A stretch of DNA of 64,000 nt from Polaromonas vacuolata. GTDB lineage: Bacteria; Pseudomonadota; Gammaproteobacteria; Burkholderiales; Burkholderiaceae_C. Location of the stretch: contig NZ_CP051461.1 of the NCBI RefSeq assembly GCF_012584515.1, forward strand, positions 2,413,501-2,477,500, read 5' to 3'. The position numbers and the translations under genes were made by a program. The notes under the pieces are model-generated. The model did not search any database, was not told the origin of the DNA, and saw only the letters and a list, made by a program, of their open reading frames with translations. The first letter of the stretch is position 1. Every line of letters starts with the position of its first letter. Shown piece after piece: positions 36,270 to 45,504 of the stretch.

Positions 36270-37358
36270 GGCGGATTCAAGCTTGAAGTGCAACCGTATG
36301 CTGATAGGACTCTAACTGTTCCATAAAAACCTGATGCGGCGTTCGATACCCTAAACATTTTCTAGGACGATGATTGAGCCTGTGCATCGCTAAAGCAATG
36401 TCATCGTCGGTTATGCAATTAAAGCGCATCCCCTTTGGGAAAAACTGGCGAATCAAACCGTTCATATTCTCGTTCGCCCCACGCTCCCACGAGGCGTATG
36501 GATGGGCGAAAAAGAAATCTGCACTCAGCGCAGAAGCTATTCGTTCATGCTGGGCAAATTCCTTGCCGTTATCAGTCGTGAGAGTGTGCACGCAATGAGC
36601 GAACGGTTTGAGTAAAGTGATTAACGCGTCCCCTACGGCTTGCGCTGTTTTGAATGGCACGTGGAAAATTATTGAATAGCGAGAGACACGCTCATTAATC
36701 GTCACTAGTGCTTGCTTCTGCCCGGCACCAATCACCAGATCAGCCTCCCAGTCGCCAAAGCGCGCACGCTCAAGCACGATGTCGGGTCGCAGTTCTATTG
36801 AGACCTGGTGAGAGATGGTGCCGCGCCGTTCACGGCCACTGCTGCGTTTTTTTCGCGTCTTCTGGCAACGCAGTGTTTTATGCAAGGTGCCGCCCGCGCG
36901 TTTGTCAGCGTAGATGTACTGGTAAATGCTCTCATAGCTAACACCGGGTTGGTGGCTAGCTTCGAGGTGGCCGCTGATTTGCTCGGGGCTCCAAGCCTCA
37001 GCCAACTTTTCCTCCACTACAGCCCATGTCGAGTCAGCAACTCTAGGACTATTGGCGCAGGCAAGTCTACGTTCTTGGGCTTTGTCATTTGCCTGCTTAG
37101 GGCGATAGCCTCGTAGACCGCGGTTACGACGCAACTCACGGCTGATGCTCGATTTATCACGGTCCATCATTTTTGCAATTTCACTTTGATTGAAGTTTGC
37201 TTTGACGAGGATTGCAATCTGGTAACGTTCGTCACGGGTGAGGTGTGTGTAAATCATTCTGGGCAACTTTGACTTGGTAGTCGGGAAGCTTGGATGCTCT
37301 CACATCTCACCCACCCGTACGGTTAATTTCAAAGTTGCACTTCAGACTTGAATCCGCG
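36270..37358 (-). mobile_element. IS30-family element, copy C
   Basis: Complete 1089-bp element with both imperfect inverted repeats, flanked by a 3-bp duplication AAC (36267-36269 and 37359-37361). It lies head to tail against truncated copy B, inside the junction of copy B with the ankyrin gene. Same subtype as copies A and D and apparently identical to D. Confidence 0.95.
36277..37266 (-). CDS. IS30-family transposase (copy C)
   Basis: 329 residues from a TTG start (a start at ATG 37257 would remove three). The N-terminal helix-turn-helix (THLTRDERYQIAILVKANF; SEIAKMMDRDKSSISREL) binds the element ends. The DDE catalytic core has Asp in GDWEADLVIG (about 195), Asp in TTDNGKEFAQ (about 245) and Glu in ERGANENMNG (about 283). 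Full-length and uninterrupted, so probably active. Confidence 0.95.
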   Translation of the reverse strand: MPRMIYTHLTRDERYQIAILVKANFNQSEIAKMMDRDKSSISRELRRNRGLRGYRPKQANDKAQERRLACANSPRVADSTWAVVEEKLAEAWSPEQISGHLEASHQPGVSYESIYQYIYADKRAGGTLHKTLRCQKTRKKRSSGRERRGTISHQVSIELRPDIVLERARFGDWEADLVIGAGQKQALVTINERVSRYSIIFHVPFKTAQAVGDALITLLKPFAHCVHTLTTDNGKEFAQHERIASALSADFFFAHPYASWERGANENMNGLIRQFFPKGMRFNCITDDDIALAMHRLNHRPRKCLGYRTPHQVFMEQLESYQHTVALQA

Positions 37359-37890
37359 AACGCAAGAAAGTCGGATTTTCATAGATTTAATTCTTGCGCA
37401 TAAATTCGCGCAAGCGCACGCAAAATTAGCCACTGGCTTAGACATTAATAAACTTCAAGCCGGTGGCTTTTCCTATCTCACTTTTTGTTTGGTTTTACGC
37501 GACCTGCCCGCGTTTCGTTTGCTGCTTGATCTAGGCGCAGACCCAAACGCAATTTGCACTGAAGAAAATCATATAACTCCGCTGATGCTAGCGGCCTGTG
37601 TTGATGAAATAGATTTTTTACAAGCCTGTATTGCCGCTGGCGGAAATGTAAATCAGCTTGCCGACGACGGCGACAACGCACTGATTTTGGCCACCGCTAG
37701 CGGCAACGTTAACGCCGTGCGTTTGTTGCTTGCAGAAGGCTGCAACGTCAATCACCAAGGCGCTTTCATGGCCAGCGCACTGCATGAAGCGGCGCAAGAA
37801 GGCCATCAAGCAATTGTTGAGCTACTTCTCAAAGCCGGCGCTAATAAGCAACTACTCGATGAGAACGGCAAATGCGCCGACTTAAAGTAG
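37348..37890 (+). pseudogene. Ankyrin-repeat protein, 5'-truncated
   Basis: About 176 residues after the IS edge (the first four codons of the open frame, TTG start, lie in the IS end). Ankyrin repeats are clear: FSYLTFCLVLRDLPAFRLLL-DLGADPN, ITPLMLAACVDEIDF, NALILATASGNVNAVRLLL and SALHEAAQEGHQAIVELLL. No native start or promoter is visible. The 5' end was lost, together with the 3' end of copy B, before or with insertion of copy C. Ankyrin proteins mediate protein binding and are frequent among host-directed effectors, but this one could be ordinary. It might be expressed from an IS promoter. Confidence 0.75.
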
Positions 37891-37973
37891 TTATTGCCAA
37901 TTAGTCACCAGTACCGGATTTAATGCCGCCTGATAGCTTGCCGACAAAGTAATTTGCCCAACCAACACTTAGC

Positions 37974-39218
37974 TTATTTGGCTGCATCATTTAACAAGCG
38001 ATCGCGCTTAGCCAACGCCGGAAAATATTTAAACCACAAGGCAGCAACCAGCAGCGTACCCAGTCCGCCAAGTAGCACCGAGGCCACTGGCCCGACTAAA
38101 GCCGCACTGGCACCCGACTCAAACTCGCCCAACTGATTGGATGCGCCAATAAACACTGAGTTAACGGCGCTGACACGCCCGCGCATGGCGTCCGGTGTTT
38201 CTAACTGCACCAAGGTCTGGCGCACCACCACACTGAGCATGTCGCAGCTGCCTGAAATCGCCAACACCGCCATTGACAGCAGCAAACTAGTCGACAAGCT
38301 AAACACCACCATACACAAACCATACAAAGCCACCGCCAGCAACATGCTGCGACCAACCCGGCGTTTTAGCGGGCTGCGGGTGAGTATCACCGCGGCGATT
38401 AAAGCACCAACAGCCGGCGCGGCCCTTAGCAAGCCCAAACCCCATGGGCCGACATGCAAGATGTCCTTGGCAAACATTGGTAAGAGAGCGGTCGCGCCGC
38501 CAAGCAGCACCGCAAACAAGTCTAGTGATACAGCGCCAAGCACGGCTTTGTTATGCCAAACAAAATCCACACCAGCGAGCAAACTGCTTAGCGTGACCGG
38601 CTCTCGCAGTGGCGCTGTGTGCTGATAACGCAGCAGCGCAATCAGCACAGCAGCGCCAATAAACAGCGCGGCGCAAGTGGCATATACAGCCGTAGCGCCG
38701 GCGACAAAAATCAAGCCGCCCAAGGCCGGACCGGCAATGACTGCCGCTTGATTGCCGCCAGAGCTAAAAGCTAGCGCGCGCGGCAGCATGTGGGGCGGCA
38801 CCAAGGATGGCGTTAATGCTTGCTGAGCCGGCATTTGAAAAGCCCGCGCCACGCCCAGTAGTACCGATAAGCCAAACAGTAAACCGCGCGAAACCCAAGG
38901 CGAAGCGCCGCCCCAGCCTTGGGTGGCGAGAATCAAAACCAAGGCCACTAAGGACTGCACCGCATAACAGCAAGCGATGATGCGGCCGCGGTGCAATCGG
39001 TCAGCCAGATGACCGGCGATCAGCGTCAGCAGCAGCGCCGGCACAAACTGGTAAAGACCGACCAAGCCTAAATCCCAAGCGCTACCGGTCAGCTCATACA
39101 TCTGCCAGCCCAGCGCCACCATCAACATCTGGCTGCCCATAGTGCCGCACAAACGGGCCGTCCACATGCGCATAAAAGCGCGTTGATCAGTTAGCTGTTT
39201 GAAGGTAGGCATGGTCAT
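37974..39218 (-). CDS. MFS transporter
   Basis: 414 residues with about 12 hydrophobic spans and an MFS loop motif (GHLADRLHRGRI after helix 2). It resembles the multidrug/enterobactin-exporter-like MFS group (MFS_3). Substrate unknown. Single gene, transcribed away from the NADH dehydrogenase gene; an alternative ATG lies two codons in. Confidence 0.88.
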   Translation of the reverse strand: MTMPTFKQLTDQRAFMRMWTARLCGTMGSQMLMVALGWQMYELTGSAWDLGLVGLYQFVPALLLTLIAGHLADRLHRGRIIACCYAVQSLVALVLILATQGWGGASPWVSRGLLFGLSVLLGVARAFQMPAQQALTPSLVPPHMLPRALAFSSGGNQAAVIAGPALGGLIFVAGATAVYATCAALFIGAAVLIALLRYQHTAPLREPVTLSSLLAGVDFVWHNKAVLGAVSLDLFAVLLGGATALLPMFAKDILHVGPWGLGLLRAAPAVGALIAAVILTRSPLKRRVGRSMLLAVALYGLCMVVFSLSTSLLLSMAVLAISGSCDMLSVVVRQTLVQLETPDAMRGRVSAVNSVFIGASNQLGEFESGASAALVGPVASVLLGGLGTLLVAALWFKYFPALAKRDRLLNDAAK

Positions 39219-39351
39219 GGCGTTGGCAGCTTAACAGGCACAAGAAAACTAATTCATCTGGGGTTAACATTGAACGCTCATTGCGCGCTCGCCGTTACTC
39301 AACCGTGATACAGCCGTGACCCAACACAATCCCCCGTCTAGGAAAAAATTC

Positions 39352-40674
39352 ATGCAACGCATTGTCATCATTGGCGGAGGCTCAGGTGGTCTAGCACTAG
39401 CAACACAGCTGGGCAAACGTCTGGGCAAAAAAGGCTTGGCCGAAATCACGCTAGTCGACTCAGCCCGCACGCATATCTGGAAACCGCTGCTACACCAACT
39501 AGCCGCTGGCAGTTTTGATACCCATGCCGAAGAAATCGAATATCCGGCGCAAGCCCGCTGGAATCACTTTAAATTTCGCCTCGGCTGTTTGGTCGGACTA
39601 GACCGTGAAGCCAAAACCCTGCAACTGTCCGCCAGCCATGACAGCGCAGGCCGAGAAATTACGCCCGCGCAAGAGCTGAGCTACGACACCTTGGTAATCG
39701 CCGTTGGCAGCCAGACCAATGACTTCGGCACACCGGGTGCTGCTGAACACAGCATTAAGCTAGACAGCCCAAAGGCCGCCAAACACTTTAACAACCGCCT
39801 GATCAATGCCTGCATACGCGCACAAACCATTGCGCATGTGCCGGGTAAAAGCTGGCTTACGGTCACCATAGTCGGCGGCGGTGCAACTGGTGTTGAGCTT
39901 TCGGCCGAACTGCATGCGGCAGCATTGGCGCTTGGCACCTATGGTTTTGAGCACATCAATCCAGAAAAAGACATGAAGATTGTCTTGGTAGAAGCCGCTC
40001 CAAGGCTGCTGGCACAGCTGCCCGAACGCATGAGCGAGTCGGCCCTGCGTGAGTTACGTAAAATCGGAGTAGATGTGCATGTGGGTGAGAAAGTCGTTGA
40101 AGTCACTGCCGACAGCGTGCGCATGGACAGTGGCATGGTGATCGACTCGACCCTAACCGTCTGGGCCGCCGGCGTGAAAGCGGCAGACTTCCTCAAAACG
40201 CTGGGCGCAAAAGCCGACGGCAACGGCGCGCTAGAGACCAACCGACTCAACCAACTGGTTGTCAGCGGCAATCTTCAATCCACACTAGATGAGAACATCT
40301 ACGCTTTCGGCGACTGCGCGGCCTGCCCGCAAGTCGATGGCAGCACCGTGCCGCCACGCGCGCAAGCGGCCTACCAGCAAGCGATGTATTTGGCGCGCTG
40401 GCTGCCTGTCATGCTGGCGGGCAAGCCAGTCAAGCCCTATGTGTATACCGATCAGGGCTCACTGATCTCGCTGTCAAACTATTCTTCAGTCGGCAGCTTG
40501 ATGGGCAGCTTGACCAAGGGCAGTTTTTTCATCGAAGGCCAAATCGCTAAATTGATGTATTGGGCGCTGCACAAACAACACCAATTGGCACTTGGCGGTT
40601 GGAAAAAAACCATACTGATTACGCTTTCAGAATTGATTGACAGATCCCATCGACCGCGCATCAAGTTGCATTGA
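39352..40674 (+). CDS. Type II NADH dehydrogenase (NDH-2 family)
   Basis: 440 residues from ATG 39352 (AGGA upstream; the upstream in-frame ATG at 39316 has no such site). Two dinucleotide-binding motifs: VIIGGGSGGLALATQL for FAD and VTIVGGGATGVELSAEL for NADH (about 180), then ENIYAFGDCAACP (about 320). The C-terminal amphipathic region (KLMYWALHKQHQLALGGW) would attach it to the membrane. Transfers electrons from NADH to quinone without pumping protons. Confidence 0.93.
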   Translation: MQRIVIIGGGSGGLALATQLGKRLGKKGLAEITLVDSARTHIWKPLLHQLAAGSFDTHAEEIEYPAQARWNHFKFRLGCLVGLDREAKTLQLSASHDSAGREITPAQELSYDTLVIAVGSQTNDFGTPGAAEHSIKLDSPKAAKHFNNRLINACIRAQTIAHVPGKSWLTVTIVGGGATGVELSAELHAAALALGTYGFEHINPEKDMKIVLVEAAPRLLAQLPERMSESALRELRKIGVDVHVGEKVVEVTADSVRMDSGMVIDSTLTVWAAGVKAADFLKTLGAKADGNGALETNRLNQLVVSGNLQSTLDENIYAFGDCAACPQVDGSTVPPRAQAAYQQAMYLARWLPVMLAGKPVKPYVYTDQGSLISLSNYSSVGSLMGSLTKGSFFIEGQIAKLMYWALHKQHQLALGGWKKTILITLSELIDRSHRPRIKLH

Positions 40675-40713
40675 TAATCAAAACATTATTGTTTCAACTT
40701 ACAGGAGATAGAG

Positions 40714-40857
40714 ATGGCAAAAGGTCAACAAAACACCAGCAAGATGGTAAAAAAACCCAAGAAAGACAGCTCGCCACCCAAGACTGTCTCGCCAGACGCA
40801 GTACGTCCCACGGTGATCACGCAAGTGGCCGTGCGCGGCAAGCTTAAAAATAAATAA
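40714..40857 (+). CDS. Small basic protein, function unknown
   Basis: 47 residues (MAKGQQNTSKMVKKPKKDSS then PPKTVSPDAVRP), rich in Lys/Pro/Ser. AGGAG about 6 nt before the ATG and a clean stop 7 bp before the next gene support a real gene. No recognised domain. Confidence 0.7.
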   Translation: MAKGQQNTSKMVKKPKKDSSPPKTVSPDAVRPTVITQVAVRGKLKNK

Positions 40858-40864
40858 GCCCTGC

Positions 40865-41188
40865 ATGCAAGAAACTGCCAGCACGCCGACTCCAGACCAA
40901 GCACCCATTGATGCCGACACACAAGCGGGCAATCCGCTGCACGGCGTCAAGCTAGAAGCCATAGTCAGCGCGCTGGCAAACCATTACGGTTGGTCAGAGC
41001 TCGGCCAGCGTATCAATATTCGCTGTTTCACCAGCGACCCCAGCGTTGCATCGAGTCTTAAATTTTTACGCAAAACGCCTTGGGCGCGCGAAAAAACCGA
41101 AAGCCTTTACCTGTTTATGCTGCGCGAAATACGCCGCAATAGCCCGCCAGTGCACAACTTTCCGCCGCCAAAAAATCAAGCTGAATAA
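40865..41188 (+). CDS. VF530-family (DUF2132) protein
   Basis: 107 residues with the family block NPLHGVKLEAIVSALANHYGW, written here in part, followed by INIRCFTSDPSVASSLKFLR and KTPWAREK. The VF530 fold was described as a DNA-binding helical domain. The N-terminal 25 residues are a polar extension. It follows the small basic gene by 7 bp and probably shares its transcript. Confidence 0.9.
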   Translation: MQETASTPTPDQAPIDADTQAGNPLHGVKLEAIVSALANHYGWSELGQRINIRCFTSDPSVASSLKFLRKTPWAREKTESLYLFMLREIRRNSPPVHNFPPPKNQAE

Positions 41189-41269
41189 GATAAGTTGACT
41201 AACTAAAAATCGACTAAACAAAGCTCATCGGCCACTGCTTGCTGCCTGAGACTTACGATTGATTAGACT

Positions 41270-41938
41270 TTGCCACCCTCGTTCAACAACGCTGCTGACA
41301 GTCTGCAAGTGCTGTATGTTGATGCCAGTTTGCTGGTACTCAACAAACCCAGCGGCCTACTTTGCGTGCCTGGCCGCGGCGAAGACAAGCAAGACTGCTT
41401 AAGCCGCCGCGCACAACAACTCTACCCAGACGCCTTGGTGGTTCACCGACTCGACATGTCGACTTCAGGCTTGCTACTGATGGCACGCGGCCCAACCATG
41501 CAGCGCGCGCTCAGCAAGTTGTTTGAAACTCGCCAAATTCATAAACGCTACATCGCCATCGTAAACGGCAAACCTATCCCGGATAGCGAGCAAGAGTGGA
41601 GTTTGATCGACTTAGCGATAGCCGCCGACTGGCTGCGCCGGCCACTGCGTGTGATCGATGCGGACTTAGGCAAACCCAGCCAAACACGCTGGAAAATACT
41701 TACCCACGACGCCGCAGCCCAGACCACGCAACTAGAACTTGAGCCTCTGACCGGCAGATCGCACCAGCTGCGACTACATTTGCAAGCCATTGGTCACCCG
41801 ATTTTGGGCGATGCGCTGTATGCACCTGAGTCGGTGCAAGCGCTTTCAGCGCGCTTGTTGCTGCATGCAACAGCATTGTCGTTTGTGCATCCTGAGACAA
41901 CTCAAAACATGGTGTTTGAGTGCCCGCCAGATTGGTAA
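41270..41938 (+). CDS. RluA-family pseudouridine synthase
   Basis: 222 residues. Catalytic motif HRLDMSTSGLLLMA with the active Asp (about residue 65), N-terminal VLYVDASLLVLNKPSGLL, and C-terminal LTGRSHQLRLHLQAIGHPILGD. The short length and absence of an S4 domain fit the RluA (23S rRNA/tRNA) subgroup. The start is uncertain: TTG 41270 is the only upstream option that includes all conserved sequence. Confidence 0.9.
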   Translation: MPPSFNNAADSLQVLYVDASLLVLNKPSGLLCVPGRGEDKQDCLSRRAQQLYPDALVVHRLDMSTSGLLLMARGPTMQRALSKLFETRQIHKRYIAIVNGKPIPDSEQEWSLIDLAIAADWLRRPLRVIDADLGKPSQTRWKILTHDAAAQTTQLELEPLTGRSHQLRLHLQAIGHPILGDALYAPESVQALSARLLLHATALSFVHPETTQNMVFECPPDW

Positions 41939-42025
41939 CCAGACAGCCTTGGCTAAGCGCAGGGAAAGCCCCTGCATAAATGACGGACGCCTAGAGGACA
42001 TCGAGTGGGCAGACACAGGACTAAC

Positions 42026-42799
42026 ATGGAAGCCATGACCACAAAAAAACACCTCACCATCATGACAGGCGCATCGCGCGGCATGGGCTTGGCCATGGCG
42101 CGCCAATTACTCACTGAGGGCCACAGCTTGCTGTGTATTTCACGTCAATCGTCAGACGCGCTTGCAGCGCATGCACTGTCATTAGGCGGCTCACTAGTGC
42201 AGTGGCAGCGCGACTTGAGCGACAGTTTGGCACTCGGCAAAGAACTCAAAACTTGGCTGCTCAGCGTCAAAGAACAAAACTGGGCCAGCGTAAGCCTGAT
42301 CAATAACGCCGGCACCATAGCCGGCATAAGCCCGCTACAAGACGCTAATGGATCGGACTTGTGTCATGCGCTGCGGGTAGGACTAGAAGCGCCTATGGTG
42401 CTTAGTGCGGCATTTTTAGGCGCCACAAAAAGCTGGCGCATGCCGCGCAAACTACTCAACATTTCATCCGGCCTAGGCCGTAGAGCCATGGCCTCGCAAG
42501 CCGCCTATTGCGCCGCCAAAGCCGGCATGGATCACTTTACCCGATGCGTCGCACTGGAAGAAGCATCAACCCCTAACGGCGCCAAGGTTTGCTCACTCGC
42601 ACCCGGTGTGATTGATACCGATATGCAGCAGCATTTGCGCAGCGCCGACCCCGCAGCATTTGCTGATATTGAGGCGTTTAAAAATCTTAAAAGTAGTGGC
42701 TCGCTAGCCAGTGCTGAAGACGCAGCAGCCAGTGTATTGAGTTACTTAGCGCGGACCGATTTTGGTAGCAATCCAGTTGGCGACATCAGAGATAAATAA
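42026..42799 (+). CDS. Short-chain dehydrogenase/reductase
   Basis: 257 residues from ATG 42026 (CAGGA about 6 nt upstream); 42005 (GTG) and 42035 are alternatives. SDR motifs: TGASRGMGLAMARQLL for NAD(P), INNAGT, catalytic Ser in NISSGLGRRA, and YCAAKAGMDHF (YxxxK). Resembles sepiapterin reductase/serine dehydrogenase-like SDRs; substrate not determinable. Confidence 0.9.
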   Translation: MEAMTTKKHLTIMTGASRGMGLAMARQLLTEGHSLLCISRQSSDALAAHALSLGGSLVQWQRDLSDSLALGKELKTWLLSVKEQNWASVSLINNAGTIAGISPLQDANGSDLCHALRVGLEAPMVLSAAFLGATKSWRMPRKLLNISSGLGRRAMASQAAYCAAKAGMDHFTRCVALEEASTPNGAKVCSLAPGVIDTDMQQHLRSADPAAFADIEAFKNLKSSGSLASAEDAAASVLSYLARTDFGSNPVGDIRDK

Positions 42800-42820
42800 G
42801 CGACGAATAAGAACTACAAG

Positions 42821-43723
42821 TTAATAGACTTGCGGCACTAAAATTTCTGCCGGCACAGCATGACGCACATAGTCGTCATGCCGCACGCGCTCTGGCAGTA
42901 CGACTTTTTCATGCTCGGTTTCTAAATACGGCATTTGCGATAGCAAGTGATGAATGCAGTTGAGCCGGGCTTTTTTCTTATCGTCTGCATGCACCACCCA
43001 CCATGGCGCTTCTGCAATATTGGTGCGCGCCAGCATGACCTCTTTGGCCTTGGTATAGGCCTCCCAACGGCTGCGCGACTCCAGGTCCATGGGACTTAAT
43101 TTCCACTGCTTGAGCGGATCGTGTATGCGGCCTAAGAAACGCAAGTGCTGCTCTTCATCCGAGATCGAAAACCAATACTTAATCACCTTGATGCCAGAGC
43201 GCACCAGCATTTTTTCAAAGTCTGGGACGGTGCGGAAAAATTCTTCGTATTGTTCGTCTGAGCAAAATCCCATCACCCGCTCGACACCCGCGCGGTTATA
43301 CCAACTTCGGTCAAACAACACCATTTCACCAGCAGCGGGCAAGTGCGAGACAAAGCGCTGGAAATACCATTGCGTGCGCTCTCTCTCGTTAGGCGCAGGC
43401 AGCGCCGCAACGCGGCAAATGCGTGGATTAAGCCGCTGGGTAATGCGCTTGATTGCGCCGCCCTTGCCAGCTGCATCGCGACCCTCAAACAAAATCACGA
43501 TTTTCTGGCCAGTACTGACGACCCAGTCTTGCAACTTAACCAGCTCGGCCTGCAGGCGAAACAGTTCCCGAAAGTAATAACGGCGCTGCTCGTGGTTTTC
43601 GTTTTTATCTGCATCGGGATCGCCGTCGCTGTCTTGTAGCGACATCTCTAGCTCTTCGTCGTAACTGTCTATCAAGTCATTTCTGACCCGTTGCATCATT
43701 AATTCTTCATCATTGGGAGTCAT
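42821..43723 (-). CDS. ppk2: Polyphosphate kinase 2 family protein
   Basis: 300 residues from ATG 43723 (a TTG at 43756 would add 11). Walker A in FEGRDAAGKGGAIKR (about 82-95), lid and Walker B motifs in LFDRSWYNRAGVERVMGF, then DPLKQWKLSPMDLESR, all typical of single-domain PPK2. Uses polyphosphate to phosphorylate nucleotides (ADP or GDP) or the reverse. An acidic N-terminal segment precedes the core. Confidence 0.93.
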   Translation of the reverse strand: MTPNDEELMMQRVRNDLIDSYDEELEMSLQDSDGDPDADKNENHEQRRYYFRELFRLQAELVKLQDWVVSTGQKIVILFEGRDAAGKGGAIKRITQRLNPRICRVAALPAPNERERTQWYFQRFVSHLPAAGEMVLFDRSWYNRAGVERVMGFCSDEQYEEFFRTVPDFEKMLVRSGIKVIKYWFSISDEEQHLRFLGRIHDPLKQWKLSPMDLESRSRWEAYTKAKEVMLARTNIAEAPWWVVHADDKKKARLNCIHHLLSQMPYLETEHEKVVLPERVRHDDYVRHAVPAEILVPQVY

Positions 43724-43845
43724 GGGGGCGCTTTCTAGGCCTAAACTAAACGGCAAATTAGCCGCTTAGACTAACCATAGATTATTTCAAACGCGTGAAA
43801 ACGAGAAAGAAAATAAGCTTTGGCTTTCAATCGGGATAAATTGAA

Positions 43846-44286
43846 TCAAGCCCTGACGATGAGTACAGGCAAATGCGTGTGCGATAAAACCTGTGAAGCT
43901 ACGCTGCCTAGCACCAGTTTTTCCAGTCCCTTGCGGCCGTGTGAACCCATCACAATCAGATCGGCGCCACAAGATTCGGCCGTCTCAAGAATACTGTCGT
44001 AGGCCGCACTGCCTTCAATCACCTTGGTGTTGACGACAGCGACGCCACCATCTGTCAAAATTTTCTTGGCCGCTTGTATGTCTTGCTTAGCCTGTGCGGT
44101 TGCCGCGCCTAAGTACTCGGCCTGACCATAAGCAAACTCGGTGCCCATGCCGGTAAAAGCAAATGCATCAATCACACTGACTAAGGTGACTTCGCTCTTA
44201 AATGCTTGGGCCATGGCCAACGCTTTGCTAATCGATTTATTAGAAGCGGATGAACCGTCTACCGGAAGCAAAATATGAGAAAACAT
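43846..44286 (-). CDS. Universal stress protein (UspA family)
   Basis: 146 residues from ATG 44286 (AAAGGAA upstream). N-terminal FSHILLPVDGSSASNKS and the C-terminal ATP-binding motif GADLIVMGSHGRKGLEKLVLG followed by SVASQVLSHTHLPVLIV. A single-domain, ATP-binding type stress protein. Confidence 0.94.
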   Translation of the reverse strand: MFSHILLPVDGSSASNKSISKALAMAQAFKSEVTLVSVIDAFAFTGMGTEFAYGQAEYLGAATAQAKQDIQAAKKILTDGGVAVVNTKVIEGSAAYDSILETAESCGADLIVMGSHGRKGLEKLVLGSVASQVLSHTHLPVLIVRA

Positions 44287-44437
44287 GAAGCAATTCCTTT
44301 TAAAAAATAACAATCTCGGCTTAAGTTCTACAGGTCTAAAAGCAGTTGGCAGTTCAATTTTTTTAAGTTCTAAACATCATTATTGTTTTACACCAAGAAA
44401 TCAGCGTGCGTCGTAGGCGAATATACCGAATCAAAAA

Positions 44438-45448
44438 TTAATCAGCTTTGATGTGAGCTGATTTGGCAAGCTGGGCATATCGTAATAAATCCGTCTTGAT
44501 AAGCTTTGCGAGATCTTCGCCGTTGCCGTGCATGGGCTCAATACCAGCGCCGACAAGGTGTTCAATCACGGCGGGCTCAGCTAATATTTTTTGCACTTCT
44601 AGAAAAATTTTTCTCACCACGTCAGCGGGCATTTTGGCAGGACCCATGAGCGCGTACCAGATAGAAAAATCCAACGGCTTAAGCCCTTGCTCTTCAAACG
44701 AGGCGAGCTGCGGCATGAGTGTGTAACGCACCGCTGTCGAGACCCCGACACCATTGAGCTTGCCCGATTTGATATGCGGTGCGGCTAAGTTAGCACTAAG
44801 AACTGCCAACTGCACTTGACCGCCCAACACATCAACCAAGGCCGGTGCGCAACCCTTGTAGCCAATATGCGTGGCGGCAACTTGGGTTTTTTGTTTAATC
44901 AGCTCCATCACAAAATGTTGTGGTGTGCCTATGCCGCAAGAGGCATAGCTCAAAGCCTTGGGATTGGCTTTTGAATAATCGACTAGCTCCTTGAGCGTGT
45001 GAATCTTACTGGCCTCTGAGGACACCAACGCAATCGGCGTAAGCCCCAACAGCATGATGGGTGTGAGGTCTTTTTCAGGATCGTAATTGAGCTTGCCGTT
45101 AACGGCTGGATTAACCACCATGGTGGAGTTTTGTAGTAGCAGCGTATAGCCGTCGGCAGCAGCATGCACCACCGCTTCTGTGCCAATGTTGCCGGACGCA
45201 CCGGCGCGGTTATCCACCACCACCGCCTGAGACCAGCGTTGCAGTAGGCGAGCGCTGATTTGCCGCGCGAGAATGTCTGAGCCGCCACCTGTGCCGTAGG
45301 GAACAATGAGTTTGATGCTGTGCGACGGATATGTGACAGAGGCATCAGGCGTAGTGGCGGTGGTGGCCGCGTAAGCGATTGAAACAAACGGACTAATAAA
45401 CGCTGCGCCACACATGACAACGGCCGGCGTGAGAGAGCGAAATCGCAT
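44438..45448 (-). CDS. Bug/TctC-family periplasmic solute receptor
   Basis: 336 residues from ATG 45448, which gives a good signal peptide (SLTPAVVMCGAAFISPFVSIAYA). Family motifs: IKLIVPYGTGGGSDILARQIS, VVDNRAGASGNIGTEAV, and a C-terminal half with THIGYKGCAPALVDVLGG. Receptor for a carboxylate taken up by a tripartite tricarboxylate-type system; no membrane components are adjacent, which is usual for Bug proteins. The upstream aldolase gene (stop at 45505) is in the same direction. Confidence 0.92.
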   Translation of the reverse strand: MRFRSLTPAVVMCGAAFISPFVSIAYAATTATTPDASVTYPSHSIKLIVPYGTGGGSDILARQISARLLQRWSQAVVVDNRAGASGNIGTEAVVHAAADGYTLLLQNSTMVVNPAVNGKLNYDPEKDLTPIMLLGLTPIALVSSEASKIHTLKELVDYSKANPKALSYASCGIGTPQHFVMELIKQKTQVAATHIGYKGCAPALVDVLGGQVQLAVLSANLAAPHIKSGKLNGVGVSTAVRYTLMPQLASFEEQGLKPLDFSIWYALMGPAKMPADVVRKIFLEVQKILAEPAVIEHLVGAGIEPMHGNGEDLAKLIKTDLLRYAQLAKSAHIKAD

Positions 45449-45504
45449 GGGTTTTATCTCCGGATTTTTTCGACATCCTTGAGATATTACAGCGAAGACT
45501 GCGC

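Noticed and set aside
35371..37358. Composite transposon formed by IS30 copies B and C
   Set aside because: The copies abut with no cargo between them, and copy B lacks one end.
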